Below, piece by piece: positions 35,218 to 43,934 of a DNA stretch of 64,000 nt. Position numbers and translations under genes: made by a program. The stretch comes from 73-13 sp035555435. GTDB lineage: Bacteria; Actinomycetota; Actinomycetes; Actinomycetales; Microbacteriaceae. Positions within the stretch are counted from its first letter, which is position 1. Each line of letters begins with the position of its first letter. The stretch spans positions 1 to 64,000 of the forward strand of contig DATMGN010000029.1 of assembly GCA_035555435.1 (NCBI GenBank), written 5' to 3'. The notes below the pieces were generated by a model, which saw only the letters and a program-made list of their open reading frames with translations, searched no databases and had not been told where the DNA came from.

Positions 35218-35223
35218 TAGGCT
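35218..35223 (+). promoter_or_regulatory. Leaderless -10 element of the aminotransferase gene
   Basis: TAGGCT ends seven bases before the ATG at 35231; no ribosome site. Confidence 0.45.
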
Positions 35224-35230
35224 GGGTCCG

Positions 35231-36454
35231 ATGCCGATCCCGTTCTCCCTGCCGCTCATCGATGACGACGTCATCGCGGAGGTCAACGACGCGCTGACCC
35301 GCACGGGGTGGCTCACCTCGGGCCCGAAGGTCCGCGAGCTCGAGGCGGAGATCGGTCGGCTCACGGGCACCCCCGTCCTCGGCGTGAACTCGTGGACGTC
35401 GGGCGCGATGCTCATGTTGCGCTGGTTCGGGGTCGGGCCGGGCGACGAGGTCATCGTCCCCGCGTACACGTATGCGGCGACGGCGCTGTGCGCCATGAAC
35501 CTCGGCGCCGACATCGTCATGGTCGACGTCGACGAGGACTTCTGCCTCGACCCGGCGGGCCTGAGCGCCGCGATCACGCCGCGCACGAAGGCGATCATCC
35601 CCGTCGACGTCGGCGGCCTGCCCGTCGACTACGACGCGCTGTTCGCGCGGCTCGCGGAGCACTCCAGTGTGTTCGTCCCGGCGAACGAGCGGCAGGCCGC
35701 GCTCGGCCGTCCCATCGTCGTCGCGGACGCCGCGCATTCGATCGGCGCCGAGTACCGGGGCGTGCCCGTGGGCCGTGCTGCCGACGTCACCGTCTTCTCC
35801 CTCCACTCGGTCAAGAACGTCACGACGGGCGAGGGCGGTGCGATCTGCCTCGACCTGCCCTCGCCGTTCGACAACGAGGCGGAGCTGCCGCGGCTGCGGG
35901 CGCTCGCGCTCAACGGGCAGACGAAGTCGGCGTTCGAGAAGAATCAGACCGGAGCGTGGCGCTACGACATCGTCGACTTCGGCCTCAAGGTCAACCTGCC
36001 CGACATCAACGCGGCGATCGGCCTCGCCCAGATGCGCAAGTACGTCGGCGAGCTGCTCCCGGACCGGCGGCGCATCACGGACCGCTATCAGGCGGCCTTC
36101 GCGCGCCACCCGTGGGCGATCCTGCCGCCGCTGTCCGTCGACGGGCGCGAGTCGTCGAGCCACCTGTACCTGCTGCGGGTCGCGGGCGCCGATGAGGCGA
36201 TGCGCGACCGGATCATCGACCGGATCTCGGCGCGCGAGGTCGGCGTCAACGTCCACTACGTGCCGCTGCCGATGCTCACGCTCTTCCGCGAGCGAGGCTT
36301 CGACATCGCCGACTATCCGGTGAGCTTCGGGCTCTACGAGCGCGAGATCACGCTGCCCGTGTACAACGGCCTGACGGACGCGCAGATCGACGAGGTCGTC
36401 GCGGTCGTCGTCGAGTCGGTCGAGGCGGAGCTGGGCGCCGATGATCGACGTTGA
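35231..36454 (+). CDS. DegT/DnrJ/EryC1/StrS-family sugar aminotransferase
   Basis: A 407-residue PLP-dependent sugar aminotransferase. ALTRTGWLTSGPKVRELE at the start, GDEVIVPAYTYAATALCAM, VDVDEDFCLDP and the PLP-lysine region FSLHSVKNVTTGEGG are typical. It would aminate C4 (or C3) of a keto-sugar nucleotide, and the adjacent dehydratase-like SDR and sugar transferase genes suggest a di- or monoacetamido sugar that initiates a glycan. The product is unknown. It overlaps the next gene by 14 bases. Confidence 0.9.
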   Translation: MPIPFSLPLIDDDVIAEVNDALTRTGWLTSGPKVRELEAEIGRLTGTPVLGVNSWTSGAMLMLRWFGVGPGDEVIVPAYTYAATALCAMNLGADIVMVDVDEDFCLDPAGLSAAITPRTKAIIPVDVGGLPVDYDALFARLAEHSSVFVPANERQAALGRPIVVADAAHSIGAEYRGVPVGRAADVTVFSLHSVKNVTTGEGGAICLDLPSPFDNEAELPRLRALALNGQTKSAFEKNQTGAWRYDIVDFGLKVNLPDINAAIGLAQMRKYVGELLPDRRRITDRYQAAFARHPWAILPPLSVDGRESSSHLYLLRVAGADEAMRDRIIDRISAREVGVNVHYVPLPMLTLFRERGFDIADYPVSFGLYEREITLPVYNGLTDAQIDEVVAVVVESVEAELGADDRR

Positions 36455-37691
36455 CGACTTCATCGCCCGGCGGGTGACGGGTCGGCCGCGCAGCCTCTTC
36501 GCCGACGACCTGCGGGCGCACGAGGACGCGATGGGGGCGGCCCTCACGGGCCGGTCACTCCTCGTGATCGGCGGCGCGGGCACGATCGGCGGCGCGTTCG
36601 TGCGCGAGGCGCTGCGCTACCGGCCGGCGCGGCTCGTCGTCGTCGACACGAGCGAGAACGGCCTCACCGAGCTGACCCGGGACCTGCGCTCCACGGCGGA
36701 CCAGTACGTGCCGGAGGCCTACACCACCTACCCGATCGACTTCGGCTCGCCGACCTTCGCGAGACTGTTCGCGGCGGAGGGGCCGTTCGACGTCGTCGCG
36801 CACTTCGCGGCGCACAAGCACGTGCGCAGCGAGAAGGACCGCTTCTCGATCGAGGCGATGGTGCGCAACAACGTGCTCTCGAGCGTCCGGCTGCTCGAGC
36901 TCGTCGCGGCGGCGGGCGTCGAGCGCTTCTTCTGCGTCTCGACCGACAAGGCGGCGAACCCCGCGAACGTCATGGGCGCGTCGAAGAAGCTCATGGAGGA
37001 CGCGGTCCTCGCCTACGCGGCCGAGGGTCTCGTGCCGGCGACGACGGCGCGCTTCGCGAACGTCGCGTTCTCCCACGGTTCGCTGCCGGCCGGGTTCCTC
37101 GAGCGGATCGCGAAGCGTCAGCCGCTGTCGGCGCCGTCGGACGTGCGGCGGTACTTCGTGAGCCCCGAGGAGAGCGGACAGCTGTGCCTCGCGGCGTGCG
37201 CGCTCGGCGAACCGGGGGACATCGCGTTCCCAAGGCTCGGGGAGTCGACGATGCTGACGTTCGATGCGATCGCCGACGCGCTGCTGGATGAGCTGGGCTA
37301 TGTGCCGGAGCGCTTCGCGACGGAGGAGGAGGCGCGCGAAGCGGCGCGGGGTCTCGATACGCGCCTGCGGGGCACTCGACCCGCGGGCTCCGGCGGCGAG
37401 CGCGCGAACTGGCCGGTGCACTACTTCGTCTCGGACACGTCCGGGGAGAAGCCCGCGGAGGAGTTCCACACGGCGCACGAGCCCGTCGACCTGGAGCGCT
37501 TCGCCGCGATCGGGATCGTGCGCCCCGAGCCTCCGACGAGCGTCGCGGGCATCCGGGAGACGAGCGCGGAGCTCGCGAGCCTGTTCGAACGCGATGCGCT
37601 CGACAAGGCGCAGATCGTGGAGGTGCTCGGGCGCCTCGTCCCGACCTTCAGCCACGTCGAGACCGGTCGCGGCCTCGACGCCCGGATGTAA
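36441..37691 (+). CDS. CapD/FlaA1-like nucleotide-sugar dehydratase or epimerase
   Basis: A 416-residue cytoplasmic member of the polysaccharide-biosynthesis CapD family. The NAD-binding motif is GGAGTIGGAFV; HFAAHKHVRSEKD, FFCVSTDKAANPANVMGASKK and the MxxxK catalytic pair (Met replacing Tyr) match inverting 4,6-dehydratases. The C-terminal third is longer than usual and contains a palindromic repeat read as ARGLDTRLRGTRPAG (37350-37386), followed by WPVHYFVSDTSGEKPAEEF. With the aminotransferase upstream it probably makes a 4-amino-4,6-dideoxy sugar nucleotide. Confidence 0.85.
   Translation: MIDVDDFIARRVTGRPRSLFADDLRAHEDAMGAALTGRSLLVIGGAGTIGGAFVREALRYRPARLVVVDTSENGLTELTRDLRSTADQYVPEAYTTYPIDFGSPTFARLFAAEGPFDVVAHFAAHKHVRSEKDRFSIEAMVRNNVLSSVRLLELVAAAGVERFFCVSTDKAANPANVMGASKKLMEDAVLAYAAEGLVPATTARFANVAFSHGSLPAGFLERIAKRQPLSAPSDVRRYFVSPEESGQLCLAACALGEPGDIAFPRLGESTMLTFDAIADALLDELGYVPERFATEEEAREAARGLDTRLRGTRPAGSGGERANWPVHYFVSDTSGEKPAEEFHTAHEPVDLERFAAIGIVRPEPPTSVAGIRETSAELASLFERDALDKAQIVEVLGRLVPTFSHVETGRGLDARM
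37350..37386. repeat. Palindromic repeat inside the dehydratase-like gene
   Basis: GGTCTCGATACGCGCC...CACTCGACCCGCGG: a full copy of the palindromic family also seen at 984, 54894 and 61622, here translated in frame near the C-terminus of the protein. Confidence 0.65.
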
Positions 37692-37693
37692 TC

Positions 37694-38398
37694 GTGGGCG
37701 GACCGTATGGGGCGCTCAAGCGCGGTCTCGACGTCATCGGCGCGATCGTCGCGCTCATCCCGCTGTCGATCGTCTTCATCCCCGTCATCGTGATCCTCGC
37801 CTGCACGGGCGAGCACGAGGTCTTCTACCGGCAGACGCGCATCGGGCGCGGCGGCCGCGAGTTCGGCATCCTCAAGTTCGCGACGATGCTGAAGGCGAGC
37901 CCGAGCCTCGCGGGCGGTTCGCTGACGGTGCGGGGCGACCCGCGCGTGCTGCCCTTCGGACGGTTCCTGCGGGCGACGAAGATCAACGAGCTCCCGCAGG
38001 TCATCAACGTCCTCGTCGGCGACATGTCGTTCGTCGGTCCGCGGCCGCAAGTGCGGGGCGACTTCGATCATTACTCGCCGGAGGTCAAGGCGGCGGTGAC
38101 GGGCGTGCGGCCCGGCATCACGGGGATCGGCTCGGTCGTCTTCCGCGACGAGGAGCGCTTCCTCTCGCGCCCCGGCGTCGACCCTCGCGCCTTCTACGGC
38201 GAGCACATCGCGCCGTACAAGGGGGCGCTCGAGCAGTGGTACCGCGAGCACGTGTCGGCGCGCAACGACTTCCTCATCCTGTGGGCGACCGCGTGGACGG
38301 TCGTGCGGCCGGCGTCGGAGCTCGTCTTCCGGGTCTTCCCCGACCTGCCGCCGCGCCCCCCATGGTGGGGACTGAGCGCTGAGGTTCCTGCGGCTTAG
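37694..38398 (+). CDS. Initiating sugar transferase (bacterial sugar transferase / monotopic PGT family)
   Basis: A 234-residue monotopic phosphoglycosyl transferase that would place a sugar-1-phosphate on undecaprenyl phosphate. An N-terminal re-entrant hydrophobic segment (IGAIVALIPLSIVFIPVIVI), FYRQTRIGRGGREF and VLVGDMSFVGPRPQV are conserved. The catalytic Asp-Glu dyad of PglC-like enzymes is read here as Asn98-Glu99 in KINELPQV; this variant deserves care. The GTG start follows the previous stop by two bases. It completes the aminotransferase / dehydratase / transferase trio. Confidence 0.9.
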   Translation: MGGPYGALKRGLDVIGAIVALIPLSIVFIPVIVILACTGEHEVFYRQTRIGRGGREFGILKFATMLKASPSLAGGSLTVRGDPRVLPFGRFLRATKINELPQVINVLVGDMSFVGPRPQVRGDFDHYSPEVKAAVTGVRPGITGIGSVVFRDEERFLSRPGVDPRAFYGEHIAPYKGALEQWYREHVSARNDFLILWATAWTVVRPASELVFRVFPDLPPRPPWWGLSAEVPAA

Positions 38399-38435
38399 GG
38401 TGGTCGCTACCCGAATCTGTTTGTAAGGACCACGC

Positions 38436-40745
38436 ATGGCTCACGAGCCCGCGCGCGTCGGCATGCCCAGAATCGTGTCGGGCGTGGTCGCCCGGCCGGA
38501 GCTGCGCCGTCGACTCGACGACCCTGCCCGCCTCCGAGTGGTGCGCGCGGCGGCCGGCACCGGCAAGTCGACGCTCGTCGCGAGCTGGATCGCCTCCGCG
38601 CAGCCGCCGCGGGATGTGCTCTGGGTGGCTCGGAGCGAGGATGTCGACTCGCGTGCCGGCTTCTGGATGTCGGTGATCGCAGAACTCGATCGCTTCGGCG
38701 TCCAGCCCGCGTCCCGCGAGCGGGTCGAGGCGGATGCGCGCGGCGCGGTGGTCGCGGCGTTCTCGGCGCTCGTGCGCCCGATGCTGCTCGTGCTCGACAG
38801 TTTCGGCCCCCCGGGCGCGTTCTGGGACGAGGTCGGTCGCGACGTCGTGGCACTGCTCGCGGCGGTGCCCGGGCTGTCGGTCATCGTGATCGGCCGCGAG
38901 CCGCTCTGGCTCGAAACGCCGCAGGCGCGGGCGGGGCTCGTCCTCGCGGGCGACGCACTGCGCCTCGGCGCCGACGAGGCGCGGCGGATCGCGGCCGGGC
39001 TCGGCCTCGAGCTCTCGGACGAGCGGCTCGTGGCGCTGCTGGATGCCGCGGACGGCGCCGTCTACTCGTTCCGCTTCGCCGTGGAGGCGGAGATCCACCC
39101 GGATCGCAGCGTCGCGGGCGATGCGATCATCGCGCGGGATCTGCGCGAGCGCGGCGACGGTATCGCGGCGATCCCGTATGCGCTGAGCGGGCGGGACTTC
39201 GACCTCGCGGCGGAGCTCCTCGTGACCCATTTCGTCGAGTTCGACCCGGAGGCAATGCCGGACCTCGCGGCGCTGGTCGGCGGCATCGACCCCGCGGATC
39301 TCAAGGCGAATCCGGGGCTCGCGGTCGTCGTCGCGCTGCTGCGAGGGCCCACCGTCGCCGACGCCGCGGAGGCACGCTCGATCTTCGCGGCCGCGGTCGA
39401 CGCGTCGCGCTCCCGGCGCCAGCCCGGCACGACGCCGCGCCACCGCTTCGGACTCGCGGCCGGCGAGGCGATCGCCCAGCGCGCGCTCGGCCGGTCGAGG
39501 CCGGCCGCCGACGCGGTGCGAGACGTGCTCGCGGCGGCCCGCGACATGTCGCAGGGGGAGCGCGCCGCGATGGGAACCGCCTACCCGATGCTGCTCGGGC
39601 AGTCGGGACTGTCGGCGCTGTATGCGCTCGAGCCGGCGCTCGCGCACGCGTGCTTCAACGCCGAGTTCTCGGCGAGCCCTCGCATCACGTTCGGGCGGCG
39701 GCGCAATGTGGCGCTCGGGCATCTCGCGATGCTCGCCGTCCTCGGCGGCCGGATGCGGCGCGCGGAGCGCCTGCTCGGTGATGTCGTCGCGGCGGACTGG
39801 TCGCTCGAGCGGCCCGGCGCCCCGCAGAGCGCGCCGCACGCCGTCGCGCTCGCCTACGTCGCGTTCAACCGGGGCGACATCGAGACGGGCCGACGCGCGC
39901 TCGACATCTTCGGTGGTGATCGCCCGCCCGCGGGGGAGAACTGGGGGTTCACGGCGGTCGCGCGCGCGGTCGCGGACGCGCTCGAGGGTCGGGCGCCGCA
40001 GGGCCGAGCGGCGCTCGAGGCGGCCGATGCCCGCCGCCGGCGCCCGGGGGAGCGCCTCGGCGCCGATGTCGCGGGCGTGGAGGCGACGATCGAGCTGCTC
40101 GGGCTCGTCTCGTCCGAGCGCGTCACCGTGCCCGCCCGGGAGGCGCGGCTCAACGGCCGATCCGCCATCCTGCTGCTCACCGTGCGCGCGCTGCGCTCGG
40201 CGCTCGGCGGCCGCACCCAGACCGCGGTCGAGCTGCTCGGCCGGGCGGCCCGCTTCGGCACGTCGCCATTCCAGGACTTCATCCAGGCGATCGTCGGCGT
40301 GACCGTGGCACTCCGCGGCGGCACGAGCCCGCGCACCCCCGCCGAGCGGATCGCGCGGATCGTCGCCGAGCACGCCCTCGTGTGGCCGCTCGCGATCCTC
40401 GGCGCTGAGGAGCGCGCGGCGGTCCTCGCCGAGCTCGACGGCGCCGACGACCCCGTCGAGGGCGCCGGCGCGCTGCGAGCGGCGCTCGAGCGCGTCGCCC
40501 CGACGATCGGTCTCACGCGGGAGGTCGTCGAGTTCCATCCCCGCGAGCTCGCGGTGCTGCGCGACCTCGTCCAGTCCGCCTCGCGCACCGAGCTCGCGGC
40601 GCGCTCGGGCGTCTCCGTCAACACGATCAAGACGCAGCTGCGCTCGCTGTACCGCAAGCTCGACGTCGGCACCCGCGAGGCGGCGCTCGTGCGCGCCGCC
40701 GAGCTCGGACTGATCGACGGTTGGAGTACGCCGCAGCGCGACTGA
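38436..40745 (+). CDS. LuxR-family ATPase transcriptional regulator (MalT/LAL-like)
   Basis: A 769-residue STAND-type regulator. The N-terminal P-loop is VRAAAGTGKSTLVASW near residue 40, followed by MLLVLDSFGPPG as the Walker B region. A long helical, TPR-like middle follows, and a C-terminal LuxR helix-turn-helix (FHPRELAVLRDLV, SVNTIKTQLRSLYRKL, about 690-760). Typical total length for the family is 800-900. AAGGA at 38427-38431 precedes the ATG. The target genes and signal are unknown. Confidence 0.88.
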   Translation: MAHEPARVGMPRIVSGVVARPELRRRLDDPARLRVVRAAAGTGKSTLVASWIASAQPPRDVLWVARSEDVDSRAGFWMSVIAELDRFGVQPASRERVEADARGAVVAAFSALVRPMLLVLDSFGPPGAFWDEVGRDVVALLAAVPGLSVIVIGREPLWLETPQARAGLVLAGDALRLGADEARRIAAGLGLELSDERLVALLDAADGAVYSFRFAVEAEIHPDRSVAGDAIIARDLRERGDGIAAIPYALSGRDFDLAAELLVTHFVEFDPEAMPDLAALVGGIDPADLKANPGLAVVVALLRGPTVADAAEARSIFAAAVDASRSRRQPGTTPRHRFGLAAGEAIAQRALGRSRPAADAVRDVLAAARDMSQGERAAMGTAYPMLLGQSGLSALYALEPALAHACFNAEFSASPRITFGRRRNVALGHLAMLAVLGGRMRRAERLLGDVVAADWSLERPGAPQSAPHAVALAYVAFNRGDIETGRRALDIFGGDRPPAGENWGFTAVARAVADALEGRAPQGRAALEAADARRRRPGERLGADVAGVEATIELLGLVSSERVTVPAREARLNGRSAILLLTVRALRSALGGRTQTAVELLGRAARFGTSPFQDFIQAIVGVTVALRGGTSPRTPAERIARIVAEHALVWPLAILGAEERAAVLAELDGADDPVEGAGALRAALERVAPTIGLTREVVEFHPRELAVLRDLVQSASRTELAARSGVSVNTIKTQLRSLYRKLDVGTREAALVRAAELGLIDGWSTPQRD

Positions 40746-40765
40746 ACGACAGTAGGGTGGGCGCC

Positions 40766-41677
40766 ATGGGTGCCGCGCACGCCCACGGGGCGTCAAGCGG
40801 GCGCGCTCGCATCGCGATCGCGCTCGGCATCACCGTCGCGGTCCTCGCCGCGGAGCTCGTCGGCGCGTGGCTCACCGGCTCGCTCGCCCTGCTGACCGAC
40901 GCCGCGCACATGGTGACGGACGCGGTCGGCCTGTCCATCGCGTTCGGCGCCTCGATCGCGGTCGCGAGCCGGCCGAACGACCGCCGGACCTGGGGCCTGC
41001 GCCGGGTCGAGGTCCTCGCGGCCCTCCTGCAGGCGCTGCTGCTCATCGCCGTCGCCATCTTCGTCGTCGTCGAGGCGATCGCCCGGATCGGCGCCTCGCC
41101 CGACATTCCGGCCGCCGAGCTGCTGCTCTTCGCCGTCATCGGCCTGCTGGGCAATCTCGTCGCGATCGCCGTCCTCGCGGGCGGCCGCGGACAGAGCCTC
41201 AACCTGCGCGCCGCGTTCCTCGAGGTCGTCGCCGACGCGCTCGGCTCGGTGGCCGTCATCATCGCCGCGATCGTGATCTGGACGACCGGCTTCGCGCCCG
41301 CCGACTCCATCGCCGCGATCGCCATCGGCGCCTTCATCGTGCCCCGCGCGATCCGGCTGGCATGGGATGCGCTCGCCGTCGTCCTCGAGGTGACGCCGAA
41401 GGACCTCGACCTCGCCTCCGTCCGCGAGCACCTCGAGGCGATGGAGGGCGTGCGATCCGTGCACGACCTCCACGTGAGCCGTATCTCCACCGACCTGCCC
41501 GTGCTCACGGCGCACGTCGTCGTCGACGACGCGTGGTTCCGCGACGGGCGCGCACCGCAGCTCCTCACCGGCCTCCAGGAGTGCGTCGCGAGCCACTTCG
41601 CCGTCTCGATCGAGCACTCCACCTTCCAGCTCGAATCCGACGCCCACCCCCACGAGGAGCACGTCGCACATGCCTGA
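40766..41677 (+). CDS. Cation diffusion facilitator transporter
   Basis: A 303-residue CzcD/ZitB-type metal/proton antiporter exporting Zn2+ or a similar divalent ion. It has an N-terminal His-containing tail (AAHAHG), six hydrophobic segments, the metal-site motif LLTDAAHMVTDAVGL in helix 2, helix 5 with FLEVVADALGSVAVI, and a cytoplasmic domain ending DAHPHEEHVAHA. TAGGGT at 40753-40758 is seven bases before the ATG. Its 3' end overlaps the TMEM175-type gene by eight bases. Confidence 0.9.
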   Translation: MGAAHAHGASSGRARIAIALGITVAVLAAELVGAWLTGSLALLTDAAHMVTDAVGLSIAFGASIAVASRPNDRRTWGLRRVEVLAALLQALLLIAVAIFVVVEAIARIGASPDIPAAELLLFAVIGLLGNLVAIAVLAGGRGQSLNLRAAFLEVVADALGSVAVIIAAIVIWTTGFAPADSIAAIAIGAFIVPRAIRLAWDALAVVLEVTPKDLDLASVREHLEAMEGVRSVHDLHVSRISTDLPVLTAHVVVDDAWFRDGRAPQLLTGLQECVASHFAVSIEHSTFQLESDAHPHEEHVAHA

Positions 41678-42338
41678 GGAACCGCCGTCGGGCGAGCGCG
41701 TCAAGGACCGCTACCGCCGCCTGTTCGGCCGCGGCGACAGCGCCGACCGGATCGCGTACTACAGCGACGCGGTCTACGCGATCGCGATGACGCTCCTCGT
41801 CCTCGACCTCAAGATCCCGGACGGCTCGACGAGCGCGCTGCAGGTGTTGCAGGAGGAGTGGCAGTCCTACGTCGCGTTCATGCTCTCCTTCGTCATCATC
41901 GCCTACTCGTGGATCGGCCATCACCGCCGCTTCCGCTTCGTGACCGGCTACGACACGGGGCTCATCGTCGTCAACCTCGTGCTGCTCTTCTTCGTCGTCT
42001 CGCTGCCGTTCCCCACGGCGCTCGTCAGCCGATTCGCGCCCGAGACGTCGGCCGTCATCACGTACGCGGCCGCCGTCGCACTGCTCGAGCTCGCCGAGCT
42101 CGTCGAATGGGCGTACCTGAAGCGGCGCGGCCTGCTCTCGCCGAAGGTCGACGACGGGCTGTTCTGGTACATCTTCTGGGACTTCCTGCCGGCGGTCATC
42201 GTGTTCGGCGGGTCCATCGTCATCGGGCTCCTCGCGGGAGGCTCGGCCGCGATGTACAGCTGGTTCGCGATGTTCGTCGTCGCGCCCGCCGCGGGCATCC
42301 TGATCGGCCGCCGATTGGATCGCGCGAGACGGGTCTGA
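41670..42338 (+). CDS. TMEM175-family (DUF1211) potassium/proton channel-like protein
   Basis: A 222-residue integral membrane protein with six hydrophobic helices. The family signature R-x-x-x-F-S-D near helix 1 is read as RIAYYSDAVYAIAMTLLVLDL (Tyr for the first Phe). Bacterial TMEM175 proteins form tetrameric K+ channels. The start overlaps the CDF gene, so the two are coupled. A role in ion balance alongside the metal exporter is inferred only. Confidence 0.85.
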   Translation: MPEEPPSGERVKDRYRRLFGRGDSADRIAYYSDAVYAIAMTLLVLDLKIPDGSTSALQVLQEEWQSYVAFMLSFVIIAYSWIGHHRRFRFVTGYDTGLIVVNLVLLFFVVSLPFPTALVSRFAPETSAVITYAAAVALLELAELVEWAYLKRRGLLSPKVDDGLFWYIFWDFLPAVIVFGGSIVIGLLAGGSAAMYSWFAMFVVAPAAGILIGRRLDRARRV

Positions 42339-42392
42339 TGCGCGGCACGGAATGTGGTGGACTGTCCTGGTGCATTTTCGGGGGTTGAATCG

Positions 42393-43934
42393 ATGAGGAT
42401 CGGGATCGTCGCGGAGTCGGCGCCGGGGGAGACGCGGGTCGCGGGCACGCCGTCGACGACGAAGCAGATCGTGGGGCTGGGCTACGACGTCGTCGTGGAG
42501 ACCGGTGCGGGTGCCGCGGCGAGCTTCCCCGACGCGGGCTACGTGGCGGCGGGCGCCATGATCGGCACGCGCGAGGAGGCGTGGGCCGCCGACGTCGTCC
42601 TCAAGCTCGCGGCGCCGAGCGCCGAGGAGATCGCGCGGCTCGGTGACGGCGCGACGATCATCAGCATGCTCGCGCCCGCGCTCAACCCGGAGCTCGTCGA
42701 CGCGCTCGCGGCCAGGCCGATCACCGCGATCGCGCTCGACGCCGTCCCGCGCATCTCGCGCGCGCAGTCGATGGACGTGCTCAGCTCGACCGGCAACATC
42801 GCGGGCTACCGTGCGGTCGTCGAGGCCGCGAACGAGTTCGGCCGCTTCTTCACCGGCCAGGTCACGGCCGCGGGCAAGGTGCCGCCGGCCAAGGTGCTCG
42901 TCGCGGGTGCGGGGGTCGCGGGGCTCGCGGCGATCGGCGCGGCGTCGAGCCTCGGCGCGATCGTGCGCGCGACCGACCCGCGCCCCGAGGTCGCCGACCA
43001 GGTCAAGTCGATCGGCGGCGAGTACCTGCCGGTCGAGGTCGAGGTGGAGCAGTCCGCCGACGGCTACGCGAAGGCGACGAGCGAGGCGTACGACCGCCGC
43101 GCCGCCGAGCTGTACTCCGAGCAGGCCCGCGACGTCGACATCATCATCACGACGGCGAACATCCCGGGCCGCAAGGCGCCGATCCTCATCACCGCGGCCG
43201 ACGTCGCGTCGATGAAGCCCGGCTCCGTCATCGTCGACCTCGCGGCCGCCAACGGCGGCAACGTCGAGGGCACGGTGCCCGGCGAGCGCATCGTCACCGA
43301 GGGCGGCGTCATCATCCTCGGTTACACGGACCTCGCACGCCGGCTGCCGAACCAGGCCTCGCAGCTCTACGGACAGAACCTCGTCAACCTGCTGAAGCTC
43401 ATCACGCCGGCGAAGGACGGTGAGCTCGTCCTCGACTTCGACGACGTCGTCCAGCGCGCCGTCACGGTCGCGCGCGGCGGCGAGAAGCTATGGCCACCGC
43501 CCGCGGTCGCCGTCTCCGCCGCCCCGGCCGCTGCCGCCCCGGCCGCCGCCGGGGCTCCCGAGCCCGCCAAGCCGAAGCCGTCGCGCCCGTGGCTGCGCGT
43601 CGCGTTCTGGTCGCTCACCGGTCTCGTGCTGCTCGCCGGCATCGCGTTCACCCCGGCGCCGCTGCCGCAGCACCTCACGGTCTTCGCGATCGCAGTCGCG
43701 CTCGGCTTCCTCGTGATCGGCGCGGTCCACCACGCCCTGCACACTCCGCTCATGTCGGTGACGAACGCGATCTCCGGCGTCGTCGTCGTCGGCGCGCTCA
43801 TCCAGCTCGCCGTCCCCGATTGGACGGTCAAGGTCCTCGCGTTTGCCGCGGTGCTGCTCGTCAGCATCAACATCTTCGGCGGGTTCGCGGTCACCAGACG
43901 CATGCTCGCGATGTTCCGGAAGGCGGAGCAGTGA
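42393..43934 (+). CDS. pntA: NAD(P) transhydrogenase subunit alpha
   Basis: A 513-residue PntA with the NAD(H)-binding dI domain (IGIVAESAPGETRVAGTP, the RAQSMDVLSSTGNIAGYRA stretch and VLVAGAGVAGLAAIG) joined by an Ala/Pro-rich linker (about residues 370-395) to four C-terminal helices of dII. As in E. coli, both parts are in one chain. With PntB it uses the proton gradient to make NADPH from NADH. A GGGGG run lies near 42380, and the TGA overlaps the pntB ATG. Confidence 0.94.
   Translation: MRIGIVAESAPGETRVAGTPSTTKQIVGLGYDVVVETGAGAAASFPDAGYVAAGAMIGTREEAWAADVVLKLAAPSAEEIARLGDGATIISMLAPALNPELVDALAARPITAIALDAVPRISRAQSMDVLSSTGNIAGYRAVVEAANEFGRFFTGQVTAAGKVPPAKVLVAGAGVAGLAAIGAASSLGAIVRATDPRPEVADQVKSIGGEYLPVEVEVEQSADGYAKATSEAYDRRAAELYSEQARDVDIIITTANIPGRKAPILITAADVASMKPGSVIVDLAAANGGNVEGTVPGERIVTEGGVIILGYTDLARRLPNQASQLYGQNLVNLLKLITPAKDGELVLDFDDVVQRAVTVARGGEKLWPPPAVAVSAAPAAAAPAAAGAPEPAKPKPSRPWLRVAFWSLTGLVLLAGIAFTPAPLPQHLTVFAIAVALGFLVIGAVHHALHTPLMSVTNAISGVVVVGALIQLAVPDWTVKVLAFAAVLLVSINIFGGFAVTRRMLAMFRKAEQ

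Noticed and set aside
33275..36583. Open frame of about 1100 codons on the minus strand across tatD end, rsmA, ispE and the aminotransferase
   Set aside because: Antisense shadow in high-GC DNA: composition is Arg/Ala/Asp-rich with no domain, and the plus strand carries four well-supported genes.
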